Origin: Sulfurospirillum barnesii SES-3
GTDB lineage: Bacteria; Campylobacterota; Campylobacteria; Campylobacterales; Sulfurospirillaceae
Direction: 5' to 3'
DNA length: 64,000 nucleotides
Assembly (NCBI RefSeq): GCF_000265295.1
Contig: NC_018002.1
Span: 1,984,001 to 2,048,000, forward strand
Position 1 is the stretch's first letter. Each line of letters starts with the position of its first letter. Both the position numbers and the translations under genes were made by a program. A model generated the notes under the pieces. That model made no database searches. It worked only from the letters and a program-made list of their open reading frames with translations, and was not told the origin of the DNA. This document shows, in pieces, positions 34,837 to 46,978 of the stretch.

Positions 34837-35967
34837 TTAAAGTCTATTAGCAAACTCTTTAAAAATATACCGACTCTCTTGAGGACCAGAACTTGCCTCA
34901 GGATGGTGTTGCACAGAGAAGATGGGAGCATCATTGTATTCAAGTCCCTCAATGGTATTGTCAAAAAGATTGACATGTGTGATACGTGCAATTTTACAAA
35001 TTGTATCAGGGACATTATAGTTGTGGTTTTGCGTGGTAATTTCAACCACGTTGTTTTTTGTATTTTTAACAGGATGATTACCACCATGTTGCCCAAATTT
35101 CAACTTGTATGTGGGATAACCATGTGCAATTGAAAGCAATTGATGTCCTAAGCAGATACCAAACATAGGCACTTTTGCTTCGATTAATTGCCTAACTTGG
35201 GCTGCTTCATTTTTCAAAATCAAAGGATCCCCAGGACCATTGGATAAAAAGAGTCCTTGAATTTCACCTTTTTTATAACGAGCAATTACATCCTCTGCGC
35301 TAAAATCATGCGCTATGACCTCAACATCCAAACCTGCTTCACATAACTCATTTAAAATATTGCGTTTAATGCCTAAATCAACTGCTAAGATTTTCTTACC
35401 AATGCGATGAGGCGTCTTGTTGTATGTTTGAGCTTCTGCGTTCCACACACCCTCTACATGTAAATAGGATTTAGGTGTGCTTACTTTTTCAATGTAATTA
35501 ACATCCTCAATACGAGGGCTTGCTTCTAGCATTGATTTTAGCGTTGCTACATCACTCACTTCGGTGGATGCAATCATCATTTTAGGACCACCATCACGAA
35601 TCATTTTCGTCAAATAACGTGTGTCAATGTCACAAATCCCCATGCTCTGATTCTTTTTTAAAAACGTGGGTAAATCCTCGGTTGAGCGGAAGTTAGAGGG
35701 CATCTCATTGAGGCTTCTAACAAACATACCGCTGGCATGCACGGCTTTACTTTCCATGTCATTATCATTACACCCAACAATGCCAATTTCAGGCATCGTA
35801 AAAACAATAAACTGCCCTGCATAACTCGGATCACTCATAATCTCTTGATACCCACTCATAGAGGTATTAAAAACAATTTCACCTGTTTTTGAGCCCTCAA
35901 AACCAAAGCTTTTCGCTTCTAGAAAAACACCATTTTCAAGATAAATCCATACAGGTTTTAACATCAT
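34837..35967 (-). CDS. carA: carbamoyl-phosphate synthase small subunit
   Basis: Glutaminase subunit that supplies ammonia for carbamoyl phosphate, needed for pyrimidines and arginine. 376 residues. N-terminal CPSase domain (SMSGYQEIMSDPSYAGQ) and a class I amidotransferase domain with nucleophile Cys in FGICLGHQLLS and His/Glu in SVQHHPEAS. It overlaps the DUF507 gene by ATGATG/TGA at 35964-35967; either ATG is possible. carB is not in the window. Confidence 0.97.
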   Translation of the reverse strand: MMLKPVWIYLENGVFLEAKSFGFEGSKTGEIVFNTSMSGYQEIMSDPSYAGQFIVFTMPEIGIVGCNDNDMESKAVHASGMFVRSLNEMPSNFRSTEDLPTFLKKNQSMGICDIDTRYLTKMIRDGGPKMMIASTEVSDVATLKSMLEASPRIEDVNYIEKVSTPKSYLHVEGVWNAEAQTYNKTPHRIGKKILAVDLGIKRNILNELCEAGLDVEVIAHDFSAEDVIARYKKGEIQGLFLSNGPGDPLILKNEAAQVRQLIEAKVPMFGICLGHQLLSIAHGYPTYKLKFGQHGGNHPVKNTKNNVVEITTQNHNYNVPDTICKIARITHVNLFDNTIEGLEYNDAPIFSVQHHPEASSGPQESRYIFKEFANRL

Positions 35968-36518
35968 GACAACATTCCTCTTCTTCTTAACTCTTCTTCA
36001 TAAAGCTTCTCAAAAATTAAATCATACTCTTCTGAACCAGGCACTAATTTACGTTTGTAGTTTGCAATTTTATCCGCAACCTCATTTTCAATCTCTTGAA
36101 AATGCGCCACATAACTCTCTATCGCACTGTAGACAATATTTTTAATGCGGTTTTCAGTGACAGAATACTCGATTAATCCTTGTTTCCAACACGTCTCTAA
36201 AATTTTATGCGCTATTTCATTGTACCTATCTTCGTACGATAAAATGACACCAAACTCTTGAGCCAATTTCTTCTTAATCAACCAAAACATATTGCGTCTA
36301 TCGACACGCTGAAATTCCATCTCGTCTTCATTTTGGTCTAAAATTTCAACCACACGTTCTTCCAATGCGATCTCTTTTTTAATATCTTCAACAATCAAAT
36401 CTTCTGCAACTTTGACAACAGGCTCCAAACCCTTGAACATGGTAACAAATCCGCAATTTAAAATATCGATCGCTATTTTATTGGCTATATAAGGGGCATG
36501 AGGCAATCTAATTTTCAT
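35964..36518 (-). CDS. DUF507 family protein
   Basis: 184 residues, mostly helical and highly charged, beginning MKIRLPHAPYIANKIAIDIL. Conserved in Campylobacterota between carA and flagellar genes. Function unknown. Overlaps carA. Confidence 0.85.
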   Translation of the reverse strand: MKIRLPHAPYIANKIAIDILNCGFVTMFKGLEPVVKVAEDLIVEDIKKEIALEERVVEILDQNEDEMEFQRVDRRNMFWLIKKKLAQEFGVILSYEDRYNEIAHKILETCWKQGLIEYSVTENRIKNIVYSAIESYVAHFQEIENEVADKIANYKRKLVPGSEEYDLIFEKLYEEELRRRGMLS

Positions 36519-36602
36519 CCATAAACCTTACTTCTGAATTTTCACACATTGTATCTAAGCTAAGGTAAATATCTGTTTAGAGAAAAATTTGTAAGGGTTT
36601 TG

Positions 36603-37130
36603 TCACTCTTTGGTTTCGTTGTTTTCGACAAAAGGTGGGCCTTTTTTAAGGCTTTGGGTTATTTCAGAAGCAATTTGAGGATCCATTTTTGCCATAATTT
36701 GTGAGACTTTTTTAGGGGGTAATGTGAATAAAATAGCAGCTCCTTCATGCACAGGAAGCTTTTCAATAATCGCAGCAGCAGAAGCATCTTTCATTTTAAC
36801 ATATGTTTCATCGAGTTTATCGTTTTTCTTCGCTTCAATTTGCTCTAAAAGCTTTTTATTTTCTTCTAGCATTAAGGCAATATTTTTTTCTTTCGCTTCT
36901 ATCTCTTCTTTTGTTTTTGCAAGATTTCCCTCTTTTTCTTGAAGTGTCGTTTTTTGTTTTTCAAAAAGAGTATTGGTGGCAGCTTGCAAGGCTTCAAAGG
37001 ATTGTCTGGCTTCATCAATCTTCTCAATTTCTTTTAAAAGCTCACTTTTGCGTTCTTCAAAAATTTGTCTACAATCAATCGTTTCAGCGCATAAAAGTGT
37101 TGCCATTAAAAGCATCCAAAGAGCTCTCAT
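36603..37130 (-). CDS. MotE-like flagellar periplasmic protein
   Basis: 175 residues: a signal peptide (MRALWMLLMATLLCAE), a coiled coil of about residues 20-110 (repeated Glu/Lys with heptad spacing), and a C-terminal MgtE-N/MotE domain (DASAAAIIEKLP, KKVSQIMAKMDPQIASEIT). MotE-type proteins assist flagellar motor assembly. It overlaps fliJ by ATGA. Good AAAGGAAG site. Confidence 0.85.
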   Translation of the reverse strand: MRALWMLLMATLLCAETIDCRQIFEERKSELLKEIEKIDEARQSFEALQAATNTLFEKQKTTLQEKEGNLAKTKEEIEAKEKNIALMLEENKKLLEQIEAKKNDKLDETYVKMKDASAAAIIEKLPVHEGAAILFTLPPKKVSQIMAKMDPQIASEITQSLKKGPPFVENNETKE

Positions 37131-37561
37131 TTTCTTCCTTTGTGGTTCATTTCACCTGCAAATAACATGGTCGATATTTCATCCAAATAGAGCTGTTCTT
37201 CACGTTTCATCTTTTCCATCACGGCTTGAAGTTCTTGCTCTTCGAGGTATTTTATTTTTTCATACTCCACGTGTGCTTTTTGATACTCTGCTTGCAGTGT
37301 TTTGCTTACATGTAAAACACTCGCCAATTCTTGCTCGTAGCGTTTTTTTTCACGACCCAAAAGACTCTTTTGTTCACTGACCATCAAAAAAAGGGATATT
37401 AAACCCTCTTTAGGCATTTGTACATGGGCTATATCTTCATACAACGCACTGATTTTATGACGAAGCAGACGTTCTTTATTTTGGCTTTTTATCAGTTCTC
37501 GCTCAATACTATCACGCTTTTGTTTGCGAATTTTAGCAATCTTAGAGAACTGACTTTTCAT
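37127..37561 (-). CDS. fliJ: FliJ-like flagellar export protein
   Basis: 144 residues, almost entirely coiled coil with alternating basic and acidic residues (FSKIAKIRKQKRDSIERELI at the N-terminus), the FliJ pattern. FliJ links the export ATPase FliI to the gate FlhA. It is translationally coupled to motE. Its ribosome site AAAGG is the tail of the palindrome copy at 37571-37582. A second variant (37305-37316) encodes VLHVSK. Confidence 0.8.
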   Translation of the reverse strand: MKSQFSKIAKIRKQKRDSIERELIKSQNKERLLRHKISALYEDIAHVQMPKEGLISLFLMVSEQKSLLGREKKRYEQELASVLHVSKTLQAEYQKAHVEYEKIKYLEEQELQAVMEKMKREEQLYLDEISTMLFAGEMNHKGRK

Positions 37562-37570
37562 TCAAATACC

Positions 37571-37582
37571 TTTACATGTAAA
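37571..37582. repeat. iterated palindrome TTTACATGTAAA placed over the fliJ ribosome site
   Basis: Exact copy in the 23-base purA-fliJ gap; its right end on the minus strand forms GTAAAGG, the fliJ ribosome site. Confidence 0.9.
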
Positions 37583-37584
37583 GA

Positions 37585-38832
<1,248 letters not shown>

Positions 38833-39687
38833 CTACTGTCCATCTCTTTTCATTAGTATTTCAATTAAATTATCCGTATACAATCCAAACCCACTCGAAG
38901 CAATGCCCTCACAGTCATAACTTCCACCTACACCCAGCGTAAAATTCTTATCAATAAATCTAAAAAACAGCGTATTATAATAACGCATTTTCACATAGTA
39001 CAAAGGGGAAAAGACAAGATTTTTATATGAAAGTTGCGTTGAGAGTTCTTTAAGTTTTTCAAGCTCTTTTTTCAGCTCATCGGGCACATCGTTAATCACT
39101 TCATCCAATTCCTCGAGACTTTGTAAACATGTAAGCTTCGTCAGCCATGGAATATTAAAGGCTAAAAGTTTTTGAAGTTCACCCTTTTCAAACACACTCA
39201 AATCCAAATCGAGCATCTGCGCCAAAATTTTTGGAATCTGAATATTGCTTACATGTAAAAGAGGTTCAAGCTCAAATTTTGAAAAAAGCGCAAAGGTTGT
39301 ATGAAGGCTTAATGCCAAATTTTCTTCCCCAATGAGCTCCGCACCAATTTGATGCACTTCATGACTGGGGTAGCGAAAAACAGGCTGAATATAAAACCAT
39401 TTTGAATGGCTTGTGCTTCTACCCACTCGTTTGGTAACCAAACGCACGGCATCCATCGTACTATCTGCACGCAAAGAGACAATATGATTTTGCTCATCCG
39501 AAAAGCGCAACAACTCTTTTTCATCAATACTTTGGTGCTGATGATAGGAAAAAAATGGCGTCACAATCTCTTGAAATCCTGCCTCATACAAGAGTTCACT
39601 GGCAACACGCTCCAATTTTCGCTTTAATGTGGCACTTTGCCCAAAATAAAGCTTGCTTCCTGTGGGTATTTCATGCTCATAAATCAT
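38833..39687 (-). CDS. hisZ: HisZ-like ATP phosphoribosyltransferase regulatory subunit
   Basis: 284 residues of class II histidyl-tRNA-synthetase fold without an anticodon domain. Motif 2 region is LRADSTMDAVRLVTKRV followed by YIQPVFRYP, and motif 3 lies in LGVGGSYDCEG. In HisZ the fold activates a short HisG in histidine synthesis; hisG is not in the window. The ATG at 39687 lies just after the aminotransferase stop. Confidence 0.85.
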   Translation of the reverse strand: MIYEHEIPTGSKLYFGQSATLKRKLERVASELLYEAGFQEIVTPFFSYHQHQSIDEKELLRFSDEQNHIVSLRADSTMDAVRLVTKRVGRSTSHSKWFYIQPVFRYPSHEVHQIGAELIGEENLALSLHTTFALFSKFELEPLLHVSNIQIPKILAQMLDLDLSVFEKGELQKLLAFNIPWLTKLTCLQSLEELDEVINDVPDELKKELEKLKELSTQLSYKNLVFSPLYYVKMRYYNTLFFRFIDKNFTLGVGGSYDCEGIASSGFGLYTDNLIEILMKRDGQ

Positions 39688-39690
39688 GCA

Positions 39691-40800
39691 TTAGCCTTGA
39701 TAAAATTCTTGGGTAAAGACCCGATTGGCAGTCCCATCAAAAGGGCGAAGCGAGAGTTCAGAAAGTGCCATCTCAACCGCATTGAGTGTCCATGCTGTTT
39801 CATACACATGCACCAATCCCATATGGTTGATTCGAAAGAGCGTCTCTTTAATGTGGTCTTGTCCTCCCGCCATATTGACACCGTATTTACTTTTCAAAAT
39901 TTTACGAATCTTACTCGCATCATCGTGCAATACTGCACTCATAGCCTTAGCAGGAACTTTTGGGTAAATACGAAGCCCCAAAGCGTGCAAAGCTTTATTG
40001 GTTGCCATCGCTCTTTTTTGGGTATCCGCATACAGTTTTTCTAAGCCACCCTCCGCCTCAATCAATTCACACATTGCAACCAATCCAATGACAAGCGTGG
40101 TTGCAGCTGTCCATGCAGTGGTGTTTTTACGTTGATTTTTAAGCTCTGTCTTAAGATTGAAATAGTACCCAACACCCCCATTTTCAATGATCTCCAATGC
40201 TTTGGTATTTAAACCAATAAACGCAAGACCTGGTGGAAGCATTAAGGCTTTTTGACTTCCTGAAATCAAAGCATCAATGTGAGTAGTCTCAACTTTTTCA
40301 ACACCTACTGCTGTGATACCATCGGCAATAATCATAACATTTGGGCGAATCGCTTTCACGGCTTTTGCCACCGCTTCGATAGGATGACGAAGTCCACCCG
40401 CACTCTCACACACTTGCATACAGACCGCATCAATGCTAGCATCATTTTTCACAAGTTCAACAATGGCATCCACACTCACAGGCGTGTCCCATTCGTTTTT
40501 AATTTCGACAAAGGGCTTGTTGTATGCCGCACAAATCTTTCCAAAGCGCTCACCAAACTTACCCGAATTTACCACAATCGCTTTACTTTGACACAAGTGA
40601 AGCACACATGCTTCCATTGCACCTGTTCCACTAGAAGCTAAGATTAGCACCTCTTCCATGTCAAAAAGTGTTTTCAAATACGTACGTGCTTTTCCAAAAA
40701 TTGCCTCAAATTCAGGCGTTCTATGATGAATGGTAGGCGTGCTCATTGCTACACGAACAGATTCAGGAACAGGGGTTGGGCCAGGCGTCAAAAGTAACAT
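39691..40800 (-). CDS. class V PLP-dependent aminotransferase (alanine/serine-glyoxylate type)
   Basis: 369 residues. N-terminal LLLTPGPTPVPESV is characteristic of the alanine-glyoxylate / serine-glyoxylate / PucG group. PLP-binding DGITAVGVEKV and the Schiff-base Lys in SGSQKALMLPPGLAF. Exact amino donor cannot be told. First gene of a minus-strand series aminotransferase-hisZ-purA-fliJ-motE. Confidence 0.93.
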   Translation of the reverse strand: MLLLTPGPTPVPESVRVAMSTPTIHHRTPEFEAIFGKARTYLKTLFDMEEVLILASSGTGAMEACVLHLCQSKAIVVNSGKFGERFGKICAAYNKPFVEIKNEWDTPVSVDAIVELVKNDASIDAVCMQVCESAGGLRHPIEAVAKAVKAIRPNVMIIADGITAVGVEKVETTHIDALISGSQKALMLPPGLAFIGLNTKALEIIENGGVGYYFNLKTELKNQRKNTTAWTAATTLVIGLVAMCELIEAEGGLEKLYADTQKRAMATNKALHALGLRIYPKVPAKAMSAVLHDDASKIRKILKSKYGVNMAGGQDHIKETLFRINHMGLVHVYETAWTLNAVEMALSELSLRPFDGTANRVFTQEFYQG

Positions 40801-40925
40801 AATGCAGATCCTCGAAATGTAGTTTTAGAGGTGATTGTAACAAAACTATGCTTGTTGTTTCTTTAGGCATATAACCCTCAAAAATAGGCTAAAACGTGTG
40901 TCATCAATCGGAAATATTTTTACGT

Positions 40926-40946
40926 TATACTTCCTTTACATGTAAA
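40926..40946 (+). promoter_or_regulatory. -10 candidate followed by an iterated palindrome, upstream of chemoreceptor 1
   Basis: TATACT at 40926-40931, then an exact TTTACATGTAAA at 40935-40946 near the predicted start of transcription, 80-100 bases before the chemoreceptor ATG. Confidence 0.4.
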
Positions 40947-41025
40947 AGAAAACAAAAGTCTTTTTTAAGTCTTTTTGAAATTATAAAATTAAATTAAACT
41001 TTTCAAAATTCCAAAGGAGTCATTT

Positions 41026-42903
41026 ATGCATTTTAAGACAAAAATCACAGTGACCATAGCAGTGCTTATGGCATTGAGTTTAATATTTTTTGGGTTTTTT
41101 AGTTATATTGACACCAAACGAAACAGTGTGGTACAAATAGAACAAAGCCTTCAAATGGCATCACGCTCACTCACAGATTATATTGATTTGTGGATTTTGT
41201 CGAAGAAAAATGCAGTTGAAAGTGTCGCACGAACCCTTGCATCTAATCCTCAGATGGATGATATGGAACTGAAAGAACGGCTTAAAGAGTTGACAAAATC
41301 TCTAGGGGCAGTTCAATCGTTTGTAGGCTATGAAGATGGTAAGATGATTTATGACAGTGGGAAGAAGCCTGCTGATGGGTATGATCCACGAGCAAGAGGC
41401 TGGTACAAACAAGCTAAAAGTGTAGGCAAACCTGCAATTACCGATGCCTATATGGGCTCTTCTATTAAAGCCTATTTGGTAAGCGTTATGGCTCCCATTT
41501 ATCGTAACAACGCACTCGTAGGTGTTGTATCCATTGATATTGAGTTAGCTTCGCTTTTTAAAGTCATTGGTGATATTAATTTCAACGGTGGCTATGGCAT
41601 GCTTTTGGATACAAAAGATGTCATTGTAGCTCACCCTAATAAAGAGTTACTCGGCAAAGAATCTTCCATGAAAGAGGCTTTAAATAAAGAGTTTGCAACG
41701 AAAAAAGAGGGACTGCTGGAATACACATTAGAGGGATCCAATAAAATCTTCGCCTTTAAAGTCTCCGAAGAGAGCGGTTGGAGACCAGGTATTAGTTTTG
41801 ATAAAGCCACTGCTTACTCTTTCTTAAACACCCAAGTCAAAGAGCAGCTTTTTGTAGGTATCATTATGCTCATTCTCTCCATAGGGATTATGGTAATTTT
41901 GATTAAAACCTTGCTCAAACCCCTTGATAATCTTAACAGTGTGGTAGAAGAGCTTTCCAGTTCAGAGGGAGATTTAAGACAAAGACTCTCAGCTACAGCC
42001 AATGATGAGTTTGCACAAGTCTCTCGTAATATCAATAAGTTTATTGAAAAACTCCATGAGATTGTTAAAAAATCAAAAACCATCAGTAATGAAAATGCTT
42101 CTATCTCAGAAGAGCTCTCTCGTACGGCTTCAGAAGTGGTACGAAACGTGGATGCAGAATCTCGTATTGTAGAACATACCAAAGAAGAGGGCATTGCTTT
42201 GGTAAAAAGTATTGAAACCTCTGTGCTTAAAGCCAAAGCGTCTCAACAAGCACTCTCTGATACCCAAAAAGACATCTCTGATGTTAAAAGTAAAGTGGAA
42301 CACCTAGAACATACCATGCAAGCGACTGCGCTTAAAGAGCAAAACTTAGCAGAGCGTCTTAATACAGTAAGCCACAATGCTAATGAAGTCAAAGATGTTT
42401 TAGGCATTATTCGAGATATTGCCGATCAGACCAATCTTCTAGCCCTAAATGCTGCCATTGAAGCCGCACGAGCAGGAGAGCATGGACGTGGTTTTGCGGT
42501 GGTAGCCGATGAAGTACGAAAACTAGCTGAGCGAACCCAAAAGAGCTTAGTGGAGATTGATGCGACCATTAATGTGGTGGTGCAATCTATTATGGATGCC
42601 AATACCGATATTACCACAAATGCACAAGAGGTGAATGCGCTAGCTTCTATCTCTATTGAACTGCAAGATGGTATGAACAGTGTGGCTGATATTATTCATA
42701 AAACCATTGATGATTCTCACCATACGGTCAATGACTTTATTGACACCGCTTCTAAGATTAAAACCATTGTCGATGAAATAGAAAAAATCAATGTGATTTC
42801 TAAAGAGAATGTGGGAAGCATTGATAATGTCTCACAAGCCTCTGAGCATTTACATGTCATGACCGAAAATCTCAACAATGAGCTCGGTAAATTTAAGTCT
42901 TAA
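41026..42903 (+). CDS. methyl-accepting chemotaxis protein with dCACHE sensor
   Basis: 625 residues. Membrane helix 1 at about 8-27, a periplasmic double-CACHE domain (about 35-270) with the ligand-pocket pattern DPRARGWY (120-127) and ITDAYMGS, membrane helix 2 at about 275-297, a HAMP domain and a cytoplasmic signalling coil with hairpin tip [20 protein letters not shown]. The C-terminus [12 protein letters not shown] has no CheR-tethering pentapeptide. The pocket resembles amino-acid-binding dCACHE domains; ligand unknown. First of three tandem paralogues. Confidence 0.95.
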   Translation: MHFKTKITVTIAVLMALSLIFFGFFSYIDTKRNSVVQIEQSLQMASRSLTDYIDLWILSKKNAVESVARTLASNPQMDDMELKERLKELTKSLGAVQSFVGYEDGKMIYDSGKKPADGYDPRARGWYKQAKSVGKPAITDAYMGSSIKAYLVSVMAPIYRNNALVGVVSIDIELASLFKVIGDINFNGGYGMLLDTKDVIVAHPNKELLGKESSMKEALNKEFATKKEGLLEYTLEGSNKIFAFKVSEESGWRPGISFDKATAYSFLNTQVKEQLFVGIIMLILSIGIMVILIKTLLKPLDNLNSVVEELSSSEGDLRQRLSATANDEFAQVSRNINKFIEKLHEIVKKSKTISNENASISEELSRTASEVVRNVDAESRIVEHTKEEGIALVKSIETSVLKAKASQQALSDTQKDISDVKSKVEHLEHTMQATALKEQNLAERLNTVSHNANEVKDVLGIIRDIADQTNLLALNAAIEAARAGEHGRGFAVVADEVRKLAERTQKSLVEIDATINVVVQSIMDANTDITTNAQEVNALASISIELQDGMNSVADIIHKTIDDSHHTVNDFIDTASKIKTIVDEIEKINVISKENVGSIDNVSQASEHLHVMTENLNNELGKFKS

Positions 42904-42917
42904 CGCACTCTTTACTT

Positions 42918-42950
42918 CGCTCAAGCATCTCTTTTGTGCTTGGGCGTTTT
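42918..42950 (+). terminator. intrinsic terminator after chemoreceptor 1
   Basis: Ten-base-pair stem CGCTCAAGCA / TGCTTGGGCG (one G-T pair) followed by TTTT. Confidence 0.8.
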
Positions 42951-43011
42951 ACATTAAAATACACTTTTCCTCATATTTTTAATAATTTAAAACGTCTTTG
43001 CAACGCAAAAA

Positions 43012-43020
43012 TGTTATACT
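43012..43020 (+). promoter_or_regulatory. extended -10 promoter of chemoreceptor 2
   Basis: TGTTATACT, 34 bases before ATG 43054. With the terminator upstream this indicates separate transcription. Confidence 0.55.
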
Positions 43021-43053
43021 TTTTTTAAGTATATTTCAACGAGGGGGTTTGTC

Positions 43054-44934
43054 ATGAATTTTAAGACAAAAGTAACTTTAAGCATTGCACTTCTTATGTT
43101 TCTTAGCCTTAGTATTTTTGGTTTTTTTAGTTACATGGATACAAAGAAGAATAGCGTTATTCAAGTAGAATCTAGCATCCAAATGGCATCACGCTCGTTG
43201 AGCGATTATATTGATTTGTGGATTGCTTCTAAAAAAGATGTTGTCGATGCAACGGCACGTTCACTCTCAAACATGTCCACACTCAGCGATGAAGAACTTA
43301 GGCATATACTTCAAGAGCTTGCAAAAACTGTTGGAGGGCTTGATTCTTTCATCGGATTCGAAGACGGTAAAATGCTTTATGGAAGTGGAGCAAAAGTTGC
43401 AGCAGACTTTGATCCACGAAAACGTCCTTGGTATATCGCCGCTAAAACATCAAAGCAAGTAGGTGCAAGTGATGCCTATATGAGTGCTAGTAGCAAGAAA
43501 TATGTTGTTGCCATCATGGCACCTATCTTTCACAATAACACACTAATAGGTGTTGTTGCAAGCAATATTGCATTGGATACGCTTTTTAAAACACTTTCAG
43601 ATATTAATTTTAATGGGGGCTATGGCATCCTTACTGACACCAAAGGTGTTTTAATCGCACACCCCAATAAAGAGCTCTTAGGTAAAGATCTTGCTACATT
43701 GGTACCAGAATTAACACAACAATTTGGGGATAATCAAGAGGCAATTATTAACTACACTTTTAATGGTATTGAAAAAATATTTGCCTATAAAATTTCAACA
43801 CAAACAGGATGGATACCCGCAATCTCATTTGATAAATCAGCTGCTTACAGTTTCTTAGCTGACCAAGTAAAAGAGCTTATCATAATGGGTTTTATCATGC
43901 TTGTACTCTCTATTGGTATTATGATCGTCCTTATTAAAAAACTACTTCAGCCTTTAGATAGTCTCAATGGTGTGGTACAAGTACTTTCAAGCAGCGATGG
44001 AGATCTTAGCCAACGTTTACATGTAAAACACAATGATGAGTTTGGACAAGTCTCAGGCAATATCAATAAATTTATTGAGAAACTCCATGAGATTGTTAAA
44101 AAATCAAAAACCATCAGTAATGAAAATGCTTCTATCTCTGAAGAGCTCTCCCGTACAGCGACGGAGGTGGGTAAAAATGTGGATATGGAATCTAAAATTG
44201 TTGAAAGTACCAAAGAAGAAGGTTTGGCACTGACTTCAGCCATAGAAAACTCTGTGGAAAAAGCAAAAAATTCCCAAAATGTCTTACAACAAACCCAAAC
44301 CGATATAACTAAAGTCAAAACCAAAGTCGAATACCTTGAAAATACCATGCAATCCACAGCGCTCAAAGAGCAAAACTTAGCAGAAAAACTAAACACCGTC
44401 AGCCACAATGCCAATGAAGTCAAGGATATTTTAGGGATTATTCGAGATATTGCTGATCAAACCAATTTGCTCGCACTCAATGCTGCGATTGAAGCCGCAC
44501 GCGCGGGTGAGCATGGGCGTGGCTTTGCTGTAGTTGCGGATGAAGTACGAAAGCTGGCTGAGCGAACCCAAAAAAGCTTAGTGGAGATTGATGCGACTAT
44601 CAATGTCGTGGTGCAATCTATTATGGATGCAAACACTGAAATTGCAAGTAACGCAACAGAAGTCAACGCCTTAGCAACAATTTCTGTGGAGCTACAAGAG
44701 GAAATGAACGCCATCGCTTCTATCATTCACGAAACTGCAAATAACACGCACGTCACTGTTGAGAGTTTCATGGAAACCGCAAAACGCATCAAACATATTG
44801 TCAATGAAATTGAAAAAATCAATCTTATCTCCAAAGAAAATGTCACGAGCATCGATAACGTCTCACAAGCCAGCGAGCATTTACATGTAATGACAGAAAA
44901 TCTTAACAATGAACTGGGCAAGTTTAAGTCATAG
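43054..44934 (+). CDS. methyl-accepting chemotaxis protein with dCACHE sensor
   Basis: 626 residues, same architecture as the preceding receptor. Pocket motif DPRKRPWY (about 120-127) and [10 protein letters not shown]. The signalling half is almost identical to chemoreceptor 1, while the sensor has diverged, as expected when paralogues sense different ligands through one set of Che proteins. An exact palindrome copy (44016-44027) encodes RLHVKHN in the HAMP region and a one-mismatch copy lies at 44880-44891. Confidence 0.95.
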   Translation: MNFKTKVTLSIALLMFLSLSIFGFFSYMDTKKNSVIQVESSIQMASRSLSDYIDLWIASKKDVVDATARSLSNMSTLSDEELRHILQELAKTVGGLDSFIGFEDGKMLYGSGAKVAADFDPRKRPWYIAAKTSKQVGASDAYMSASSKKYVVAIMAPIFHNNTLIGVVASNIALDTLFKTLSDINFNGGYGILTDTKGVLIAHPNKELLGKDLATLVPELTQQFGDNQEAIINYTFNGIEKIFAYKISTQTGWIPAISFDKSAAYSFLADQVKELIIMGFIMLVLSIGIMIVLIKKLLQPLDSLNGVVQVLSSSDGDLSQRLHVKHNDEFGQVSGNINKFIEKLHEIVKKSKTISNENASISEELSRTATEVGKNVDMESKIVESTKEEGLALTSAIENSVEKAKNSQNVLQQTQTDITKVKTKVEYLENTMQSTALKEQNLAEKLNTVSHNANEVKDILGIIRDIADQTNLLALNAAIEAARAGEHGRGFAVVADEVRKLAERTQKSLVEIDATINVVVQSIMDANTEIASNATEVNALATISVELQEEMNAIASIIHETANNTHVTVESFMETAKRIKHIVNEIEKINLISKENVTSIDNVSQASEHLHVMTENLNNELGKFKS

Positions 44935-44947
44935 CTTCTATGTTCAG

Positions 44948-44976
44948 GTCAGTAAGAAGCAAAAGTTCTTACTGAC
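44948..44976 (+). terminator. intrinsic terminator after chemoreceptor 2
   Basis: 11-base-pair perfect stem GTCAGTAAGAA / TTCTTACTGAC with a seven-base loop, followed by GTTTCTCTTTTC. Confidence 0.82.
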
Positions 44977-45050
44977 GTTTCTCTTTTCTCACACACATAA
45001 CATTTATCTACCACAATTTACAAAACGTCTCATTTTACGCTTCAAGTTTG

Positions 45051-45059
45051 TGCTATACT
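45051..45059 (+). promoter_or_regulatory. extended -10 promoter of chemoreceptor 3
   Basis: TGCTATACT, 50 bases before the start codon. Confidence 0.55.
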
Positions 45060-45108
45060 AAATGAAACACTTGTTTTAAAATTTAAAAACCACACAAAGG
45101 AAGGTATG

Positions 45109-46974
45109 ATGAACTTTAAAACCAAAGTCACCCTCATCATCTCACTGTTAATTTGTATCAGTCTTGCTGCATTTGGTATTGTAAGCTATATAGATACAAA
45201 GAAAAACAGCATCACACAAGTTGAAGCAAATCTTCAAATGGCATCACGTTCTCTAACCGATTATATTGATCTTTGGCTATCAGGGCAAAAAAATATTCTA
45301 AGCAGTTCAGCAAGAACGCTAAGCGATATGGAAGAAATGAGTGAAGCGCAAATAAAGACCATTTTACAAGAAGCAACCAAAACAACAGGGGGCAAAGACA
45401 GCTTTGTAGGGTTTGAAAAAACTGGGGTAATGATTTACGGAAGTAAGACCATACCAAAAGCAGGTTTTGACCCTCGAAAACGCCCATGGTACACCCTTGC
45501 GATGTCAACAAAACAAGCTGCTGTTACTGATATTTATGTAGGTACGGCTGAACCGATTAATTTAATTGCGATTACGGCACCTATTGTTAAAAATGGGCAA
45601 ATTATTGGTGCGGTTGCTACTATGTTTGACTTAACTCGCGTTGTCAAAGCTGTGAGTGATGTTAAAATAGATGGTGGCTATGGTATGCTTTTAGATGCTA
45701 AAAAAACAGTTATAGCCCATCCAGATGCTGAGCGCTTGGGCAAAGAGTCTGTTTTAGCAGCAAAGCTCAAAGGAGATGCGGATGGACTAATTGAGTTTCA
45801 TTTAGATAGTGATAAACTTTTTGCTTACAAAGCATCTACTGAAACCAACTGGATTCCAGGCATTGTTTTTGAAAAAGAAAAGGCGTATGCCTTTTTAGAT
45901 GCACAAGTCAAAGAGCTTTTTTTTATAGGGCTACTAATGCTTGTGGTTTCTGTGGGTATTATGGTTTTTCTGATTAAGATCCTTCTTCAACCTCTTGATC
46001 AACTCAATAATGTGGTCAAAGACCTCTCCAGCTCAGAGGGCGACTTGCGACAAAGATTACAGGCGAACAATCAAGATGAGTTTGGACAAGTCTCTGGAAA
46101 CATTAATCGATTTATTGAAAAACTTCATGAAATTGTTAAAAAATCTAAAGAGATTAGTAATGAAAATGCCTCGATTTCAGAAGAGCTCTCTCGCACAGCC
46201 TCTGAAGTGGTAAGAAATGTGGATGCTGAAGCTCGCATTGTAAGTAACACAAAAGAGAGTGGAATTGCGCTTACCAGCGCTATTGAAAACTCTGTTGTCA
46301 AAGCAACTGCTTCACAAGAAGCCTTACGCAAAACACAAGAAGATATTAATCAGGTAAAAGGTCAAGCCGAATACCTCGAACGTACCATGCAAGAGACGGC
46401 CATTAAAGAGCAAAGTTTAGCTGAACGCCTTAATTCCGTAAGCCACAATGCCAATGAAGTCAAAGAGGTCTTAAGCATTATTCGTGATATTGCCGATCAA
46501 ACCAATTTACTCGCACTTAATGCTGCGATTGAAGCCGCACGAGCAGGAGAGCATGGACGTGGTTTTGCGGTGGTTGCCGATGAAGTACGAAAATTAGCTG
46601 AGCGAACCCAAAAAAGCTTAGTGGAGATTGATGCGACCATTAATGTCGTGGTGCAGTCCATTATGGATGCCAATACCGATATTTCACACAATGCAGCAGA
46701 AGTGAATACCCTAGCTTCCATTTCGATTGAACTGCAAAAAGGCATGAATACCATTGACACAACCATCCAAAAAACCATTCAAGATGCACATGCCACGGTA
46801 GACAACTTTGTTCATACCGCAACCCAAATTAAGGGAATGGTCGAGGAAATTGAGAAAATTAATGTTATTTCAAAAGAGAATGTTACCAGCATTGATAATG
46901 TCTCACAAGCCAGTGAACATCTCCACGCTATGACAGAAAATCTTAACAACGAATTAGGAAAATTTAAATCCTAA
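45109..46974 (+). CDS. methyl-accepting chemotaxis protein with dCACHE sensor
   Basis: 621 residues. The second of two adjacent ATGs (45109) is chosen because it has better spacing from AAGGAAGG and matches the MNFKTK start of the paralogue. Pocket motif [11 protein letters not shown] and [14 protein letters not shown], more divergent than the other two sensors. The signalling tip is the same. It converges tail to tail with gph, with four bases between. Confidence 0.95.
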   Translation: MNFKTKVTLIISLLICISLAAFGIVSYIDTKKNSITQVEANLQMASRSLTDYIDLWLSGQKNILSSSARTLSDMEEMSEAQIKTILQEATKTTGGKDSFVGFEKTGVMIYGSKTIPKAGFDPRKRPWYTLAMSTKQAAVTDIYVGTAEPINLIAITAPIVKNGQIIGAVATMFDLTRVVKAVSDVKIDGGYGMLLDAKKTVIAHPDAERLGKESVLAAKLKGDADGLIEFHLDSDKLFAYKASTETNWIPGIVFEKEKAYAFLDAQVKELFFIGLLMLVVSVGIMVFLIKILLQPLDQLNNVVKDLSSSEGDLRQRLQANNQDEFGQVSGNINRFIEKLHEIVKKSKEISNENASISEELSRTASEVVRNVDAEARIVSNTKESGIALTSAIENSVVKATASQEALRKTQEDINQVKGQAEYLERTMQETAIKEQSLAERLNSVSHNANEVKEVLSIIRDIADQTNLLALNAAIEAARAGEHGRGFAVVADEVRKLAERTQKSLVEIDATINVVVQSIMDANTDISHNAAEVNTLASISIELQKGMNTIDTTIQKTIQDAHATVDNFVHTATQIKGMVEEIEKINVISKENVTSIDNVSQASEHLHAMTENLNNELGKFKS

Positions 46975-46978
46975 ACTT

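Noticed and set aside
44457-46778. Long minus-strand open frames inside the 3' halves of the chemoreceptor genes
   Set aside because: They recur at the same place in each paralogue, have no ribosome sites, and follow from codon bias of the conserved signalling region.
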